Source: Paenibacillus_G sp049942825 (GTDB taxonomy: Bacteria > Bacillota > Bacilli > Paenibacillales > NBRC-103111). From it: a DNA stretch of 64,000 nt. Below the pieces are notes generated by a model. The model saw only the letters and a list, made by a program, of their open reading frames with translations, made no database searches and was not told the origin of the DNA. Where the stretch lies: assembly GCF_049942825.1 (NCBI RefSeq), contig NZ_CP187970.1:4278001-4342000 (forward strand), read 5' to 3'. This document shows positions 42,142 to 49,882 of this stretch, piece by piece. Position numbers and translations under genes: made by a program. Position 1 is the first letter of the stretch; the number at the start of each line of letters is the position of its first letter.

Positions 42142-42786
42142 TCAAAGCTTCTTCAACTCATCGACGATGTCCTGAGGCTCGGTTCGCTTCATGAACTCCG
42201 GGTTGACGCCGGCATAGCGGATGATCCCTTCCTGATCGATCAGATAGGTGGCCGGAACCGGAAGCACCCAGCGGCTCGTGCCATTATACTCGATGAGATT
42301 GAGCCGGAACGTATGCTCGAAGGTCATCTGCAGATACTCGGGCAGCTCAAACAACAGCCTGTAGCTGTCCGCCGCGCGGCCATCCGGGTCGCTCAGCACG
42401 TGGAAGGTCAGCTGCTCTTTCTCCTTCTGGGACAGCGAATGATCGGGGCGCTGCGGGGAGACGGCGATGATCTGTCCGCCGTGCTTCCGGATGTCCGGCA
42501 GAAGCTGCTGGTAGCCCCTGAGCTGAATATTGCAGTACGGACACCAGCTGCCCCGGTAGAAGAGCAGGATGACCGGCCCTTCGGCCAGCTTCTCGTACAG
42601 CGTGACCCGTTCGCCAAGCGCATTGTCCAGTGCAAAATCCGGCGCTTTGTCCCCAGGCTTCAGACCAAACTCGATACCGGACTGCTGCTGTTCTTTCACG
42701 TGTCGAAACACGTTCTCCTGCGCCTCCGCGGGGACGTTGGCGAGAAAGCGCGCCTTGGCTTCCTCCAATTGCTCTCTAAGCGGCAT
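42142..42786 (-). CDS. AhpC/TSA-fold peroxiredoxin-like thiol protein
   Basis: 214-residue cytoplasmic thioredoxin-fold protein. The active region is LLFYRGSWCPYCNIQLRGYQ, a CPYC motif in the position of the peroxidatic Cys of AhpC/TSA proteins, close to the YkgB/bacterioferritin-comigratory branch. GDKAPDFALDNALGE and VPATYLIDQEGIIRYA are family landmarks. AAAGGAG lies before the ATG. It is divergent from a TetR-type repressor gene and a perfect palindrome lies between, so repression by that protein and induction by electrophile or oxidative stress is likely. Confidence 0.85.
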   Translation of the reverse strand: MPLREQLEEAKARFLANVPAEAQENVFRHVKEQQQSGIEFGLKPGDKAPDFALDNALGERVTLYEKLAEGPVILLFYRGSWCPYCNIQLRGYQQLLPDIRKHGGQIIAVSPQRPDHSLSQKEKEQLTFHVLSDPDGRAADSYRLLFELPEYLQMTFEHTFRLNLIEYNGTSRWVLPVPATYLIDQEGIIRYAGVNPEFMKRTEPQDIVDELKKL

Positions 42787-42821
42787 GGAAGTACACTCCT
42801 TTTTGGAATAAAATGATTACA

Positions 42822-42843
42822 AAAGATACCGATCGGTATCTTT
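42822..42843. promoter_or_regulatory. Perfect palindrome, probable TetR-family operator
   Basis: Core AGATACCGATCGGTATCT (42824-42841), extended by two further matching bases each side to 22 bp. It lies between the divergent peroxiredoxin-like and TetR genes, near the peroxiredoxin-like start. Confidence 0.75.
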
Positions 42844-42939
42844 ATTGTAGCAGGCTTCCAGCAAATGACAAGAGCACGGAGTATATATTTGTTATAATGA
42901 TTTCACCGGAATATCGTTCGCGCGGAGGTCATAAGGCTT

Positions 42940-43539
42940 ATGAAAAAAGGAGAAAAAACACGGGAACACATTATCAGCAAGTCGGCTGAGCTTTTTAACG
43001 TTCAGGGCTTCGCCGGCTCATCCCTGAACGATATTATCGCCGCGACGGGGATCCAGAAGGGCGGCATCTACCGCCACTTCGGCAGCAAAGACGAAATCGC
43101 CCTGGAAGCCTATAATTATGCGGCGGACTCCGTCGGCAGGAAATTTGCCGAAGCGCTTGCGGCAGAGACGTCTGCGGCGGGCCGTCTGCTCGCTTTTTTC
43201 CATGTCTATGGGGATGTGGTGAACAACCCGCCGTTCATCGGAGGCTGTCCCCTCCAGAACACGGCCGTCGAGAGTGACGACACTCATCCGATTCTGCGAC
43301 AGAGGGCCCGGGAGGGGCTGCACCATACGCTGGAACGAATGAAAGATATCATCAGGGAAGGGATTCAGATGGGCGAATTCAAGGAACATCTGGACGTGGA
43401 CGCCCTGGCTTCCTTTGCCTTCTCGCTGCTCGAAGGCGGCATTATGCTCAGCAAGCTGGAAGGAAGCAACCGGCATATGGAGATGAATACGGCCAGCTTC
43501 TCGTCTTATCTGGAGCAGGTCTGTTCCAAAGCACCTTGA
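42940..43539 (+). CDS. TetR family transcriptional regulator
   Basis: 199 residues. N-terminal helix-turn-helix: SAELFNVQGFAGSSLNDIIA followed by GIQKGGIYRHFGSKDEIALE, the standard TetR recognition region. The ligand domain includes FIGGCPLQNTAVESDDTHP; the Cys in GGCP is conserved in the YxaF/LmrA-like and NemR-like subgroups that sense electrophiles. GGAGG lies upstream of the ATG. Divergent to the peroxiredoxin-like gene with a palindromic operator between; likely an autoregulated repressor. Confidence 0.9.
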   Translation: MKKGEKTREHIISKSAELFNVQGFAGSSLNDIIAATGIQKGGIYRHFGSKDEIALEAYNYAADSVGRKFAEALAAETSAAGRLLAFFHVYGDVVNNPPFIGGCPLQNTAVESDDTHPILRQRAREGLHHTLERMKDIIREGIQMGEFKEHLDVDALASFAFSLLEGGIMLSKLEGSNRHMEMNTASFSSYLEQVCSKAP

Positions 43540-43577
43540 GCGGCCCTCCTCCTCTTCCCCGCTCGGGCGCCGCATAC

Positions 43578-43630
43578 AAAAATGCAGCCAGGCTCCTCCC
43601 GCTTACGGGAGTGTGCCGGCTGCATTTTTT
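43578..43630. terminator. Bidirectional terminator between tetR and nitrate transporter genes
   Basis: AAAATGCAGCC and GGCTGCATTTTTT arms enclose an inner CTCCCG-CTTA-CGGGAG hairpin. A/T runs on both sides serve both convergent genes. Confidence 0.85.
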
Positions 43631-43651
43631 ATGGACGTTCCAGGCTGCCCC

Positions 43652-44980
43652 CTACCGATGGGATACTCGTGCCTTCGCCTTGGGGACAAACAGGCTGTCT
43701 GTGGACCTGCGCTGATAGTAGTACCAGTTCAGCGCGATCGATACCACGTAGAAGCCGATGAAGATATAGAAGGCCGAGACCGGGCTGCCTGTATTCGCCG
43801 TGGACCATCCAAAGAGCTTCGGAATGAAGAAGGAACCGTACGCCGCGAAGGCTGCCGTGAAGCCCAGAACCGGAGCGGCTTCCTTCACCGGGAAGATGCC
43901 GGGAATCATCTGGAATGTGGAGCCCGAGCCCGTCCCTGCGGCGAGGAAGAGAATCAGGAAGGCCGTCAGGAAGCCGCCGAATTCATGTCTGCCCATGAAG
44001 TAGATGACCATCGCTGCGCCAATCGTCATCACTACGAGTACCAGGGCGGTCACTCGGGCGCCCCCGAATTTGTCGGAGATCCAGCCGCCGAACGGACGGG
44101 CCGCCGCCGCTACGAATGCGCCGAGGAATGCAAGCGATACGTACTGCGGGAACTGGCTTTTCAGAAGCAGCGGGAAAGCGGCGGAGTACCCGATGAACGA
44201 ACCGAACGTGGCCACATACAGCCAGGTCATGATCCAGGTGTGCTTGCGTTTGACGATAACGAACTGCTCGGCGACGGACTGCTTGGTACCCGGCAGATTA
44301 TCCATTCCGAACCAGGCCGCTGCCGTCATGATGGCGATTGGCAGCACCCAGATGAACGCTGCGTTCTGGAGCCACACCTGGCCGCCGTTCTTCAGCAGCT
44401 GGCCGTCGCCGGCCAGGGCGGCGAAGGTGCCTGTCGTGATAATCAGAGGCGTTACGAATTGGACTACGGATACGCCCATATTGCCAAGACCGCCGTTAAT
44501 GCCGAGCGCCGTACCTTTCTCCTTCTTCGGGAAGAAGAAGCTGATATTGGCGAGCGACGAGGAGAAGCTGCCTCCGCCAAGTCCGCACAGTGCGGCGAGC
44601 AGGAACATCACGGAGTAAGGCGTATCCGGGTTCTGTACGGCGAATCCGATGCCCACAGCCGGGATGGCCAGCACCGCGGTCGAGACGACCGTCCAATTCC
44701 GCCCTCCGAACTTGCCGACGGCAAAGGTATACACGAACCGCAGGGTCGCACCGACCAGCCCGGGGATCGCCGCGAGCGTGAAGAGCTGGTCCGGCGTGAA
44801 GTTAAACCCGATGTCGTTGAGGCGGACGGCGACTACGGACCAAATCTGCCAGACGATAAAAGCCAACATCAGGGAAGGAACCGAAATCCATAGATTGCGC
44901 TTGGCATGGCGCCGTCCTTCCTTTTCCCAAAACGCCGGATCCTCCGGCTGCCACTGCTGAATTCTCGCCATAACTCTCAT
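43652..44980 (-). CDS. narK: Nitrate/nitrite transporter, NarK/NasA family MFS
   Basis: 442 residues, about 12 membrane helices. Nitrate-porter signature regions are present: AALCGLGGGSFSSSLANIS and GINGGLGNMGVSVVQF (the Gly-rich nitrate signature motifs), and ARPFGGWISDKFGG. Family members exchange or import nitrate and nitrite at the membrane. GAGGGG is close to the ATG at 44980; an in-frame ATG at 44971 is nearly as good. The promoter has a CRP/FNR-type site placed as in oxygen-regulated promoters, which fits anaerobic nitrate respiration or nitrite export. A terminator isolates it from the upstream pseudogene. Confidence 0.87.
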   Translation of the reverse strand: MRVMARIQQWQPEDPAFWEKEGRRHAKRNLWISVPSLMLAFIVWQIWSVVAVRLNDIGFNFTPDQLFTLAAIPGLVGATLRFVYTFAVGKFGGRNWTVVSTAVLAIPAVGIGFAVQNPDTPYSVMFLLAALCGLGGGSFSSSLANISFFFPKKEKGTALGINGGLGNMGVSVVQFVTPLIITTGTFAALAGDGQLLKNGGQVWLQNAAFIWVLPIAIMTAAAWFGMDNLPGTKQSVAEQFVIVKRKHTWIMTWLYVATFGSFIGYSAAFPLLLKSQFPQYVSLAFLGAFVAAAARPFGGWISDKFGGARVTALVLVVMTIGAAMVIYFMGRHEFGGFLTAFLILFLAAGTGSGSTFQMIPGIFPVKEAAPVLGFTAAFAAYGSFFIPKLFGWSTANTGSPVSAFYIFIGFYVVSIALNWYYYQRRSTDSLFVPKAKARVSHR

Positions 44981-45028
44981 TTCCCCTCGTTTTATTATTC
45001 TGAAGCGCTTCTGTTCTTATCTGTCTCT

Positions 45029-45072
45029 ATCTTACTTGCCGAGGGGGCCGCGGAGATGTAAAGTGAGTCACA
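45029..45072 (-). promoter_or_regulatory. FNR-type class II promoter for the nitrate transporter
   Basis: Minus strand: TGTGA-CTCACT-TTACA (45072-45057), one base from the FNR palindrome TGTGA-N6-TCACA. Its centre lies about 30 nt before a TAAGAT -10 box (45034-45029), placing it near -41.5, the usual position for FNR activation. No good -35 box is present, as expected for an activated promoter. Confidence 0.65.
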
Positions 45073-45088
45073 GATTTCTTGACAAAAC

Positions 45089-45121
45089 AAAAAAGAGGGC
45101 GTCCGTTCACGGACCCCTCTT
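45089..45121 (-). terminator. Terminator upstream of the nitrate transporter promoter
   Basis: AAGAGGG and CCCTCTT arms with an inner GTCCGT-GAAC-GGAC hairpin, then TTTTTT on the minus strand. A second AAGAGGGC (45148-45141) could compete for the 3' arm. Between here and 45231 are two further perfect stems, CCAAGGATTG/CAATCCTTGG (45185-45207) and CCGGG/CCCGG (45155-45171). Confidence 0.75.
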
Positions 45122-45231
45122 GGCGCAGCGTATAGACTATGCCCTCTTGTTTGACCGGGAGCGAGCCCCGGAGAGAGATACATTCCAAGGATTGCAACAA
45201 TCCTTGGAACAAAGCGGCTCCCGCCGCTGGT

Positions 45232-45711
45232 CTACGGCCGGGAAGAGAGATGAGGCCGCGCTCTCTCTACGGCCGCACGCAGTCTGGTGCCGCTCCTGAT
45301 CCGCGCTGCGGTCAGTGCGGCGACGCAGGCGGCCGTCAGCACGTACATCCAGCGGACCGCCGGCGCCTGCGTATCGGTCCCCTGAAAGAATCCGTGGATC
45401 CAAGCCATGACAAAGACCGGGTAAGAGAGCAGGTGAAGCCAGAGCCAGACCTTCTTCGGAAGGCTGCTCCGCAGATCCGTACTCGCTACGATGATAAGCA
45501 TGCCGTAGGCCGACAGCGTTCCGAGCCCCGTCAGCCAAGGGGCATGGGTTGAAGCGAAGCGGATCAGCACCTCTGCCTAATCAAAGGGCATATAGGTGTC
45601 AATCACGGTATAGAAGCCGTGCAGCAGTCCGAGACCGAGCCCCAGATTGGTCATGCCGTTATGGAAGAAAAACGCCAGGCGGGGTTCTTTAAGATCTCTG
45701 CGTGCCAGTCT
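45232..45711 (-). pseudogene. Ferric reductase-like membrane protein gene, 5'-truncated and cut by an amber codon
   Basis: Two stretches in the same frame are separated by a TAG at 45577-45579. Upstream: LAFFFHNGMTNLGLGLGLLH followed by GFYTVIDTYMPFD. Downstream: AEVLIRFASTHAPWLTGLG, the next helix, and WLWLHLLSYPVFVMAWIHGF. Together they match the ferric reductase-like/YedZ-like membrane domain whose paired His residues bind haem (LLHGFYTVID and HLLSYPVFVMAWIHGF). The first membrane helix expected before LAFFFHNG is absent; that part is replaced by non-coding repeats. The amber codon probably replaced a Gln codon (CAG). No functional protein is likely unless the 112-residue GTG-started remnant acts alone. 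Confidence 0.7.
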
Positions 45712-46037
45712 ATACGTTTGTGCGCGGGAAGGAATGTGCAGGGGCGTCAATGTTGTTGAAGTCTTTGGGCGCCACAACGTTCGTTTTTTAAAAATAGCGG
45801 AGGCGAGGTATCTTATTGAGGCATTTCCCGCAACAATAGCGGAACTCAGATACCTTATCAGGGGGAACACGGGTCCGAAAACCGCGCCATCCCTACAGTA
45901 GCGCATCGGCGTTCCTTTATTTCCGGAGGGTACCATCGAAGCGTGGGAATAACGCGCCGTGCTTCCGCTATGTTCATAGACCGCTGGGGAGCTAGCAGAA
46001 TCGTGCCCCGAAACTCTATAAAATCTATAAGGTGAAC
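45712..46037. other. Degenerate intergenic region upstream of the broken ferric reductase-like gene
   Basis: No intact gene. It contains two copies of a short repeat (45792-45861) and no recognisable N-terminus for the downstream pseudogene, which suggests a deletion or rearrangement here. Confidence 0.45.
45792..45861 (+). repeat. Two tandem copies of a short repeat (AATAGCGGA..TATC/ACCTTATnnAG)
   Basis: Copy 1 at 45792-45820 (AATAGCGGAGGCGAGGTATC, TTATTGAG) and copy 2 at 45834-45861 (AATAGCGGAACTCAGATACC, TTATCAG). Period about 42 bases. Unknown function. Confidence 0.45.
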
Positions 46038-46066
46038 AAAAAAAATACCGCCCGGTGAGCGGTATT
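46038..46066 (-). terminator. Terminator of the GMC dehydrogenase-tatA operon
   Basis: Minus strand AATACCGC and GCGGTATT arms followed by eight T. It lies about 60 nt after the tatA stop. Confidence 0.88.
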
Positions 46067-46127
46067 CTGCAATACAATTGTCATCCTTCTGCTGATTTCG
46101 CGAGCACGCTTGGAGAGCAGCGCTGCA

Positions 46128-46448
46128 TCAAGCCCGAGGCCTTGTGTCCTGCTTGGGCCTGGTTTCCGTCTCAGCGATGGAGGTTACTTTGGCGGGGTTC
46201 ACTTCGATGGTAGACGACACGGCCGAGGGTGTCACTTCCATCGAAGTTACTTCCATCGAAGTTACTTCCATCGAAGTTACTTCCATCGGAGTCACTTCCA
46301 ATGAAGTCACTTCTTTCGCCCCCTCCTTGAGCTCGCGCAGGGTTCTGCCGAAGGCTCTGCCCAGCTCGGGGAGCTTGTTCGGGCCGAACAGCAGCAGGAT
46401 GAGAATCAGGAGCAGCACCAGATGTCCGGGGGATAGCAGGTTCCCCAT
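46128..46448 (-). CDS. tatA: TatA/E-type twin-arginine translocase subunit with a repeat tail
   Basis: 106 residues. One N-terminal membrane helix (LVLLLILILLLFGPNKLPEL) followed by an amphipathic helix (GRAFGRTLRELKEGAKE) is the TatA form, with the FGPNKLPELGRA hinge. The cytoplasmic tail is unusual: VTSMEVTSMEVTSMEV repeats encoded by a 15-bp tandem repeat. The start codon shares one base with the stop of the GMC dehydrogenase gene (TGATG). The operon encodes a partner (48182-48985) with a twin-arginine signal, so this TatA probably serves that enzyme. No tatC is present here. Confidence 0.88.
   Translation of the reverse strand: MGNLLSPGHLVLLLILILLLFGPNKLPELGRAFGRTLRELKEGAKEVTSLEVTPMEVTSMEVTSMEVTSMEVTPSAVSSTIEVNPAKVTSIAETETRPKQDTRPRA
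46231..46305. repeat. 15-bp tandem repeat inside tatA (about five copies)
   Basis: Units GTYACTTCCATCGAA at 46231, 46246, 46261, 46276 and 46291, plus a degenerate sixth. On the coding strand each encodes VTSME. The copies at 46246 and 46261 are identical, so slippage could change copy number in frame. Confidence 0.85.
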
Positions 46449-48163
46449 CAGGCGAGCACCCCGCCCTTTTGCCGGTAGGTCAGGATGCCTTCCGCCGCGC
46501 GGTACGCCAGTGCGCCCACCGTTCCCGTAGGATTGTAACCCGAATTCTGCGGGAAGGAGCTCGCCCCCACGACGAACAGATTGTCAACATCCCACATCTG
46601 CGAGTAAGTATTCACAGCAGACGTTTCCGGAGATGCACCCATGATCACCCCCCCCGTGTTGTGGGTGGATTGGTAGGTGGAAATATCGTACGGGCCCAGC
46701 TCCTTCATCGGATCGATATGGTCCGCCCCCATTTCCTTCAGGATGTCCGCGCATCTCGAGGCCATGAACTTGGCCAGCTCCCGGTCCTGGTCTTCAAAGT
46801 CGAAGGTGATCCGGATGAGCGGATCGCCAAACGCATCCTTGTAGGTGGGATCCAGGTCGAGATAATGGTGCCGGAACGACATGGAGGAGCCTTCCCCGCC
46901 TACCGTCAGTGCACGGTTCGCATACTTGACGGAGGCCGATTTGAACTCCTTGCCCCAGGAAGGCGTGCCGGATGGCACGGGGTTATTGAGGATCGGCCGG
47001 TATCCGGTTTGTCCAAGAATAATCATGCCGCCGTGAATGAAGTTGAGGTTGGAATGATCGAAGTTGTCTCCGTTGTAATCATCGAGAATCATCCCCAGCG
47101 CTCCGGCACCGGCGAAATTGTTGAATTCCTTCTGCTCGAAAAAGCCGACCGCGTTCCCCTTGCGCACCTGGTATGCATAATTTTTGCCGATGACCCCGGT
47201 GTTCGAAGCCGGATCATAGGGCCGTCCAAGCTGGGAGAGCAGAAGAAGACGCGTATTGTTGAATACATAGCCGCACAGAACCACAATGTCCGCAGGCTGC
47301 TCGATCTCCTCGCCCGTCGTCAAATCCGTATACATCACGCCCGTTGCCTTGTTCCCGGTATGCAGAATTCGCCGGACATTCGAGTGGGTGCGAATTTCAA
47401 ACTTGCCTGTTTTCTTGGCGACCGGAATCACAGTAACCACGGGATCAGCCTTGGAGCCGTACTCGCATCCGAATCTCTCGCAGAAGCCGCAGTATTGACA
47501 GGCCGCCCGGGTGATGCCGTCCGGGTTGGTGTAATTATCGGACAGGTTGGCGGAGGGCTGCACGTAGGGGTGCAGATTCATTCGCTTGGCCGCCTCCGTG
47601 AACAGCTCCATCGCCTTCGTTTTTTTCATCGGCGGGGTTGGATACGGGCTGGACCGTTTGCCGGCCAGCGGGTTCTCCTCACCGGAGATGCCGGCCATCT
47701 TCTCAAACTTGTCGTAATAGGGCTCGATCTGGTCGTAGGTAATTCCCCAGTCCTGAATTGTCATTTCGGCTGGAATCTTGTCCTTGCCATAGCGTTCGAC
47801 CGTCTTGCTGCGGATCTCAAAATCGTAGGGCAGGAAACGGAAATTCTGCCCGTTCCAGTGAACGCCTGAGCCGCCGAGTCCGTCCCCGATCAGAAAGGAT
47901 CCGTACTGCCGCATCGGCAGGGCGCGAAGGTTCTCGTTGCTGCGGAACGTGATCGTCTCTTTCGATAGATCCTGCATCATTTCATAACGCACGGCATAGC
48001 GCAGCTCGTCATGCACCATGAAGTAGTCCTCTGTCTTGCGTTCCTTCCCTCTCTCCAATCCGACGACGTTCAACCCGGCCTTCGTAAGCTCCGAGGCGAT
48101 AATCCCGCCGGCCCAGCCGACCCCAATAATGACCACATCTGTCTTCGGAAGCGTCTTTGCCAT
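46448..48163 (-). CDS. GMC-family dehydrogenase, gluconate 2-dehydrogenase large subunit-like
   Basis: 571 residues. FAD-binding start TDVVIIGVGWAGGIIASEL, GSFLIGDGLGGSGVHWNGQN, ACQYCGFCERFGCEYGS (Cys-rich stretch seen in the membrane-bound gluconate/sorbitol dehydrogenase group), and a C-terminal STHNTGGVIMGASPETSAVN and NSGYNPTGTVGALAYRAAEG with the active-site His/Asn region. It oxidises a sugar or sugar acid, passing electrons to the chain. ATG at 48163 lies six bases beyond AGAGGG; an ATG at 48169 is too close. Stop overlaps tatA, and it follows the small subunit gene by 18 nt, so the three genes are one operon. Export would occur with the Tat-signal small subunit. Confidence 0.88.
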   Translation of the reverse strand: MAKTLPKTDVVIIGVGWAGGIIASELTKAGLNVVGLERGKERKTEDYFMVHDELRYAVRYEMMQDLSKETITFRSNENLRALPMRQYGSFLIGDGLGGSGVHWNGQNFRFLPYDFEIRSKTVERYGKDKIPAEMTIQDWGITYDQIEPYYDKFEKMAGISGEENPLAGKRSSPYPTPPMKKTKAMELFTEAAKRMNLHPYVQPSANLSDNYTNPDGITRAACQYCGFCERFGCEYGSKADPVVTVIPVAKKTGKFEIRTHSNVRRILHTGNKATGVMYTDLTTGEEIEQPADIVVLCGYVFNNTRLLLLSQLGRPYDPASNTGVIGKNYAYQVRKGNAVGFFEQKEFNNFAGAGALGMILDDYNGDNFDHSNLNFIHGGMIILGQTGYRPILNNPVPSGTPSWGKEFKSASVKYANRALTVGGEGSSMSFRHHYLDLDPTYKDAFGDPLIRITFDFEDQDRELAKFMASRCADILKEMGADHIDPMKELGPYDISTYQSTHNTGGVIMGASPETSAVNTYSQMWDVDNLFVVGASSFPQNSGYNPTGTVGALAYRAAEGILTYRQKGGVLA

Positions 48164-48181
48164 ATACATCCCTCTCTTCGG

Positions 48182-48985
48182 TTAGTGAGTCATATGCTCC
48201 TGCAAGCTCTGTGGCGGAATTTTGGTGAAGTCCTTGTCGATGACGGTGGCATAGCTCATCTGAGCGCCTGGGAAATTTCTCATCTGCCAGCCCTTCATAT
48301 CGGTGTTCCCGCCGTACAGCGGATCGCTGTAAGCCCCCTCTAGGGTATTGCTTCGCAGCGCTTTGAAGAAGCCGCTGGCGGAGATGGTCGTGAGCTTCGC
48401 TTCGTCGGTTTCGAAGGCCTTGAGCACCTTGTCCTTCTGCTCGTCGGTCAGCTGCACAAAGCCTGTCTGGAACTGCGCCTGACTGTAATTCTCCAGCTCC
48501 CGCAGACCGATCTCGTACATTTCGCGTCGTTTCAGCCGCCCTTGGTAGCCCTGGACCTTCTCGCCCGCATAGAACGGCGGGGACATGTAGTCCCTGGCAT
48601 TGAAGCCGTATTCCCCGGCAAGCTGGTGGTCGATAAAAAACGCCACGCCGAGCTCCTTAGCTCCCGGCCCGCTCTCATCGGCAGGAAAAATCCGTTCCAC
48701 CGCAGCTTCCGTGATGGCATACTGCTCCGGGGTGAAGAACATCAGCGCGCGGTTGAAGTTCTTAGGCTCGGCAGCGGCCGCCGGAGGGACAACCGTTTGG
48801 GCCGGCGTTTTTTTCATGAAGGTGCCGATCGCGCCTCCGAGCACCGCCCCTCCGAGCACAAATCCGGTATTCTTGATAAAATTACGCCGCGACAGCTTAT
48901 CGGGAGCTCCCTGGCCATCCTTCTGCTTCATCTGATCTTCCTGTTCCACTTGATCCCACCTCACCATTTCATCGCGATTTTTCAT
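48182..48985 (-). CDS. Gluconate 2-dehydrogenase subunit 3 family protein with Tat signal
   Basis: Small subunit that pairs with the GMC flavoprotein and carries it through the Tat pathway. The twin-arginine signal is SRRNFIKNTGFVLGGAVLGG, preceded by a charged 30-residue leader. The mature part contains FFTPEQYAITEAAVERIFPA, GARYM-like FNARDYMSPPF and YSDPLYGGNTDMKGW, all typical. Several starts are possible: ATG 48985 (just downstream of a TATAAT box), ATG 48967 or GTG 48949 (GAGGTG upstream). Full-length choice 48985 is provisional. First gene of the operon with the GMC enzyme and tatA. Confidence 0.87.
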   Translation of the reverse strand: MKNRDEMVRWDQVEQEDQMKQKDGQGAPDKLSRRNFIKNTGFVLGGAVLGGAIGTFMKKTPAQTVVPPAAAAEPKNFNRALMFFTPEQYAITEAAVERIFPADESGPGAKELGVAFFIDHQLAGEYGFNARDYMSPPFYAGEKVQGYQGRLKRREMYEIGLRELENYSQAQFQTGFVQLTDEQKDKVLKAFETDEAKLTTISASGFFKALRSNTLEGAYSDPLYGGNTDMKGWQMRNFPGAQMSYATVIDKDFTKIPPQSLQEHMTH

Positions 48986-49007
48986 AGTATTTTTCCAAGA
49001 AGAGGAT

Positions 49008-49013
49008 ATTATA
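49008..49013 (-). promoter_or_regulatory. Probable -10 box of the GMC dehydrogenase operon
   Basis: Perfect TATAAT on the minus strand; the -35 is poor (TTATGG at 19 nt). The transcript would begin near 49001, only about 15 nt before the first ATG. Confidence 0.5.
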
Positions 49014-49070
49014 CAAAACGGAGGAAAGGTTACCATAAGAAAAATCCCCACACAATCGGAGGGTGTTCCC

Positions 49071-49793
49071 ATGAAAAAAATGCTCCTGCTTGCAGTGCCT
49101 GCGGTTTGCAGTCTATGTGTTCTGGCGGCCTGTCAGCAAAATACAAATCAAAGCGCCTCCCAGGCGAAACAGGCCGGGACCGCGAAACCGCTGCAGACCC
49201 AAACGCCCACCGTCATAAAGGATCATACCCAAGGCACGCATCTTCAAGATGCGGGGGTTGTCCCGAGCGTGAACAGCCACAAGCTGCGCACGACCAACGA
49301 GCATGGCGGAACGTCGTATGGGCTCGGCAGTTCGGTGTACAGCATGATCGGAAGCTCAGGGCTGCACAGCGAAGGCTTCTCCTCCCACCTGGAATCCAGA
49401 CTCAGCGGCGCCGGGGTCGAAGGAGTGAAGGTATTCGTCTTCGACGATACGGTGATCCTGGCGACCGACCGGCAGAGCGCGGGTTCTTCTATGGACAGCC
49501 TGCAGCAAAAAGTGCTCAGCCCCCATGGCGGTCAGTCCGGCAGAGGGACAGAGCCGGGGACCAGCGGCGCCGTCAGTCCATCAAACGTCCCTTCTATGCC
49601 AAGTGACAATCTCGGGCAGGCCGAGCAGCGGGTCCGCGAGTTCATCGGGGGGAACGTGAAGGTCCTGAAGGTAACGGGCGCCGATGCGGTGCAAACCATC
49701 GAGCGGATGAGAAGCAAGGCGGGCTCTTCGGCCGCTTCGGCGGAAGAGCTAGCGGATGATCTGCGCAAGCTGCTGCGTGCGGCGAAATCTTGA
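49071..49793 (+). CDS. YhcN/YlaJ family sporulation lipoprotein
   Basis: 240 residues; signal peptide LLLAVPAVCSLCVLAAC with a lipobox. The body has the YhcN/YlaJ features: SRLSGAGVEGVKVFVFDDTV (metal-free cortex/forespore lipoprotein fold), and QRVREFIGGNVKVLKVTGAD with a long Ser/Gly linker between. Family members sit in the forespore or spore cortex membrane. GGAGG lies 8 nt before the ATG. Divergent from the dehydrogenase operon; followed by a strong bidirectional terminator. Confidence 0.87.
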   Translation: MKKMLLLAVPAVCSLCVLAACQQNTNQSASQAKQAGTAKPLQTQTPTVIKDHTQGTHLQDAGVVPSVNSHKLRTTNEHGGTSYGLGSSVYSMIGSSGLHSEGFSSHLESRLSGAGVEGVKVFVFDDTVILATDRQSAGSSMDSLQQKVLSPHGGQSGRGTEPGTSGAVSPSNVPSMPSDNLGQAEQRVREFIGGNVKVLKVTGADAVQTIERMRSKAGSSAASAEELADDLRKLLRAAKS

Positions 49794-49798
49794 TGAAA

Positions 49799-49843
49799 CA
49801 AAAAAGCAATCCCCTCTGGTAATCCGAGAGGGGATTGCTTTTG
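49799..49843. terminator. Bidirectional terminator between yhcN-like and rarD genes
   Basis: AGCAATCCCCTCT and AGAGGGGATTGCT arms around GGTAATCCG, with A and T runs on either side. Confidence 0.9.
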
Positions 49844-49882
49844 TTTTTTGAACATACGGCTGTACCTGTGGTTGGGAAGCGG

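Noticed and set aside
45089..45231. ANTAR-type antitermination leader for the nitrate transporter
   Set aside because: The stems here do not have the required hexanucleotide loops, and an FNR-type promoter lies downstream of the terminator, so these structures belong to the upstream transcript end.
46110..46304. Plus-strand frame with repeated SYFHR units
   Set aside because: It is the antisense reading of the tatA tandem repeat; the tatA frame has the membrane helix, hinge and operon overlap.
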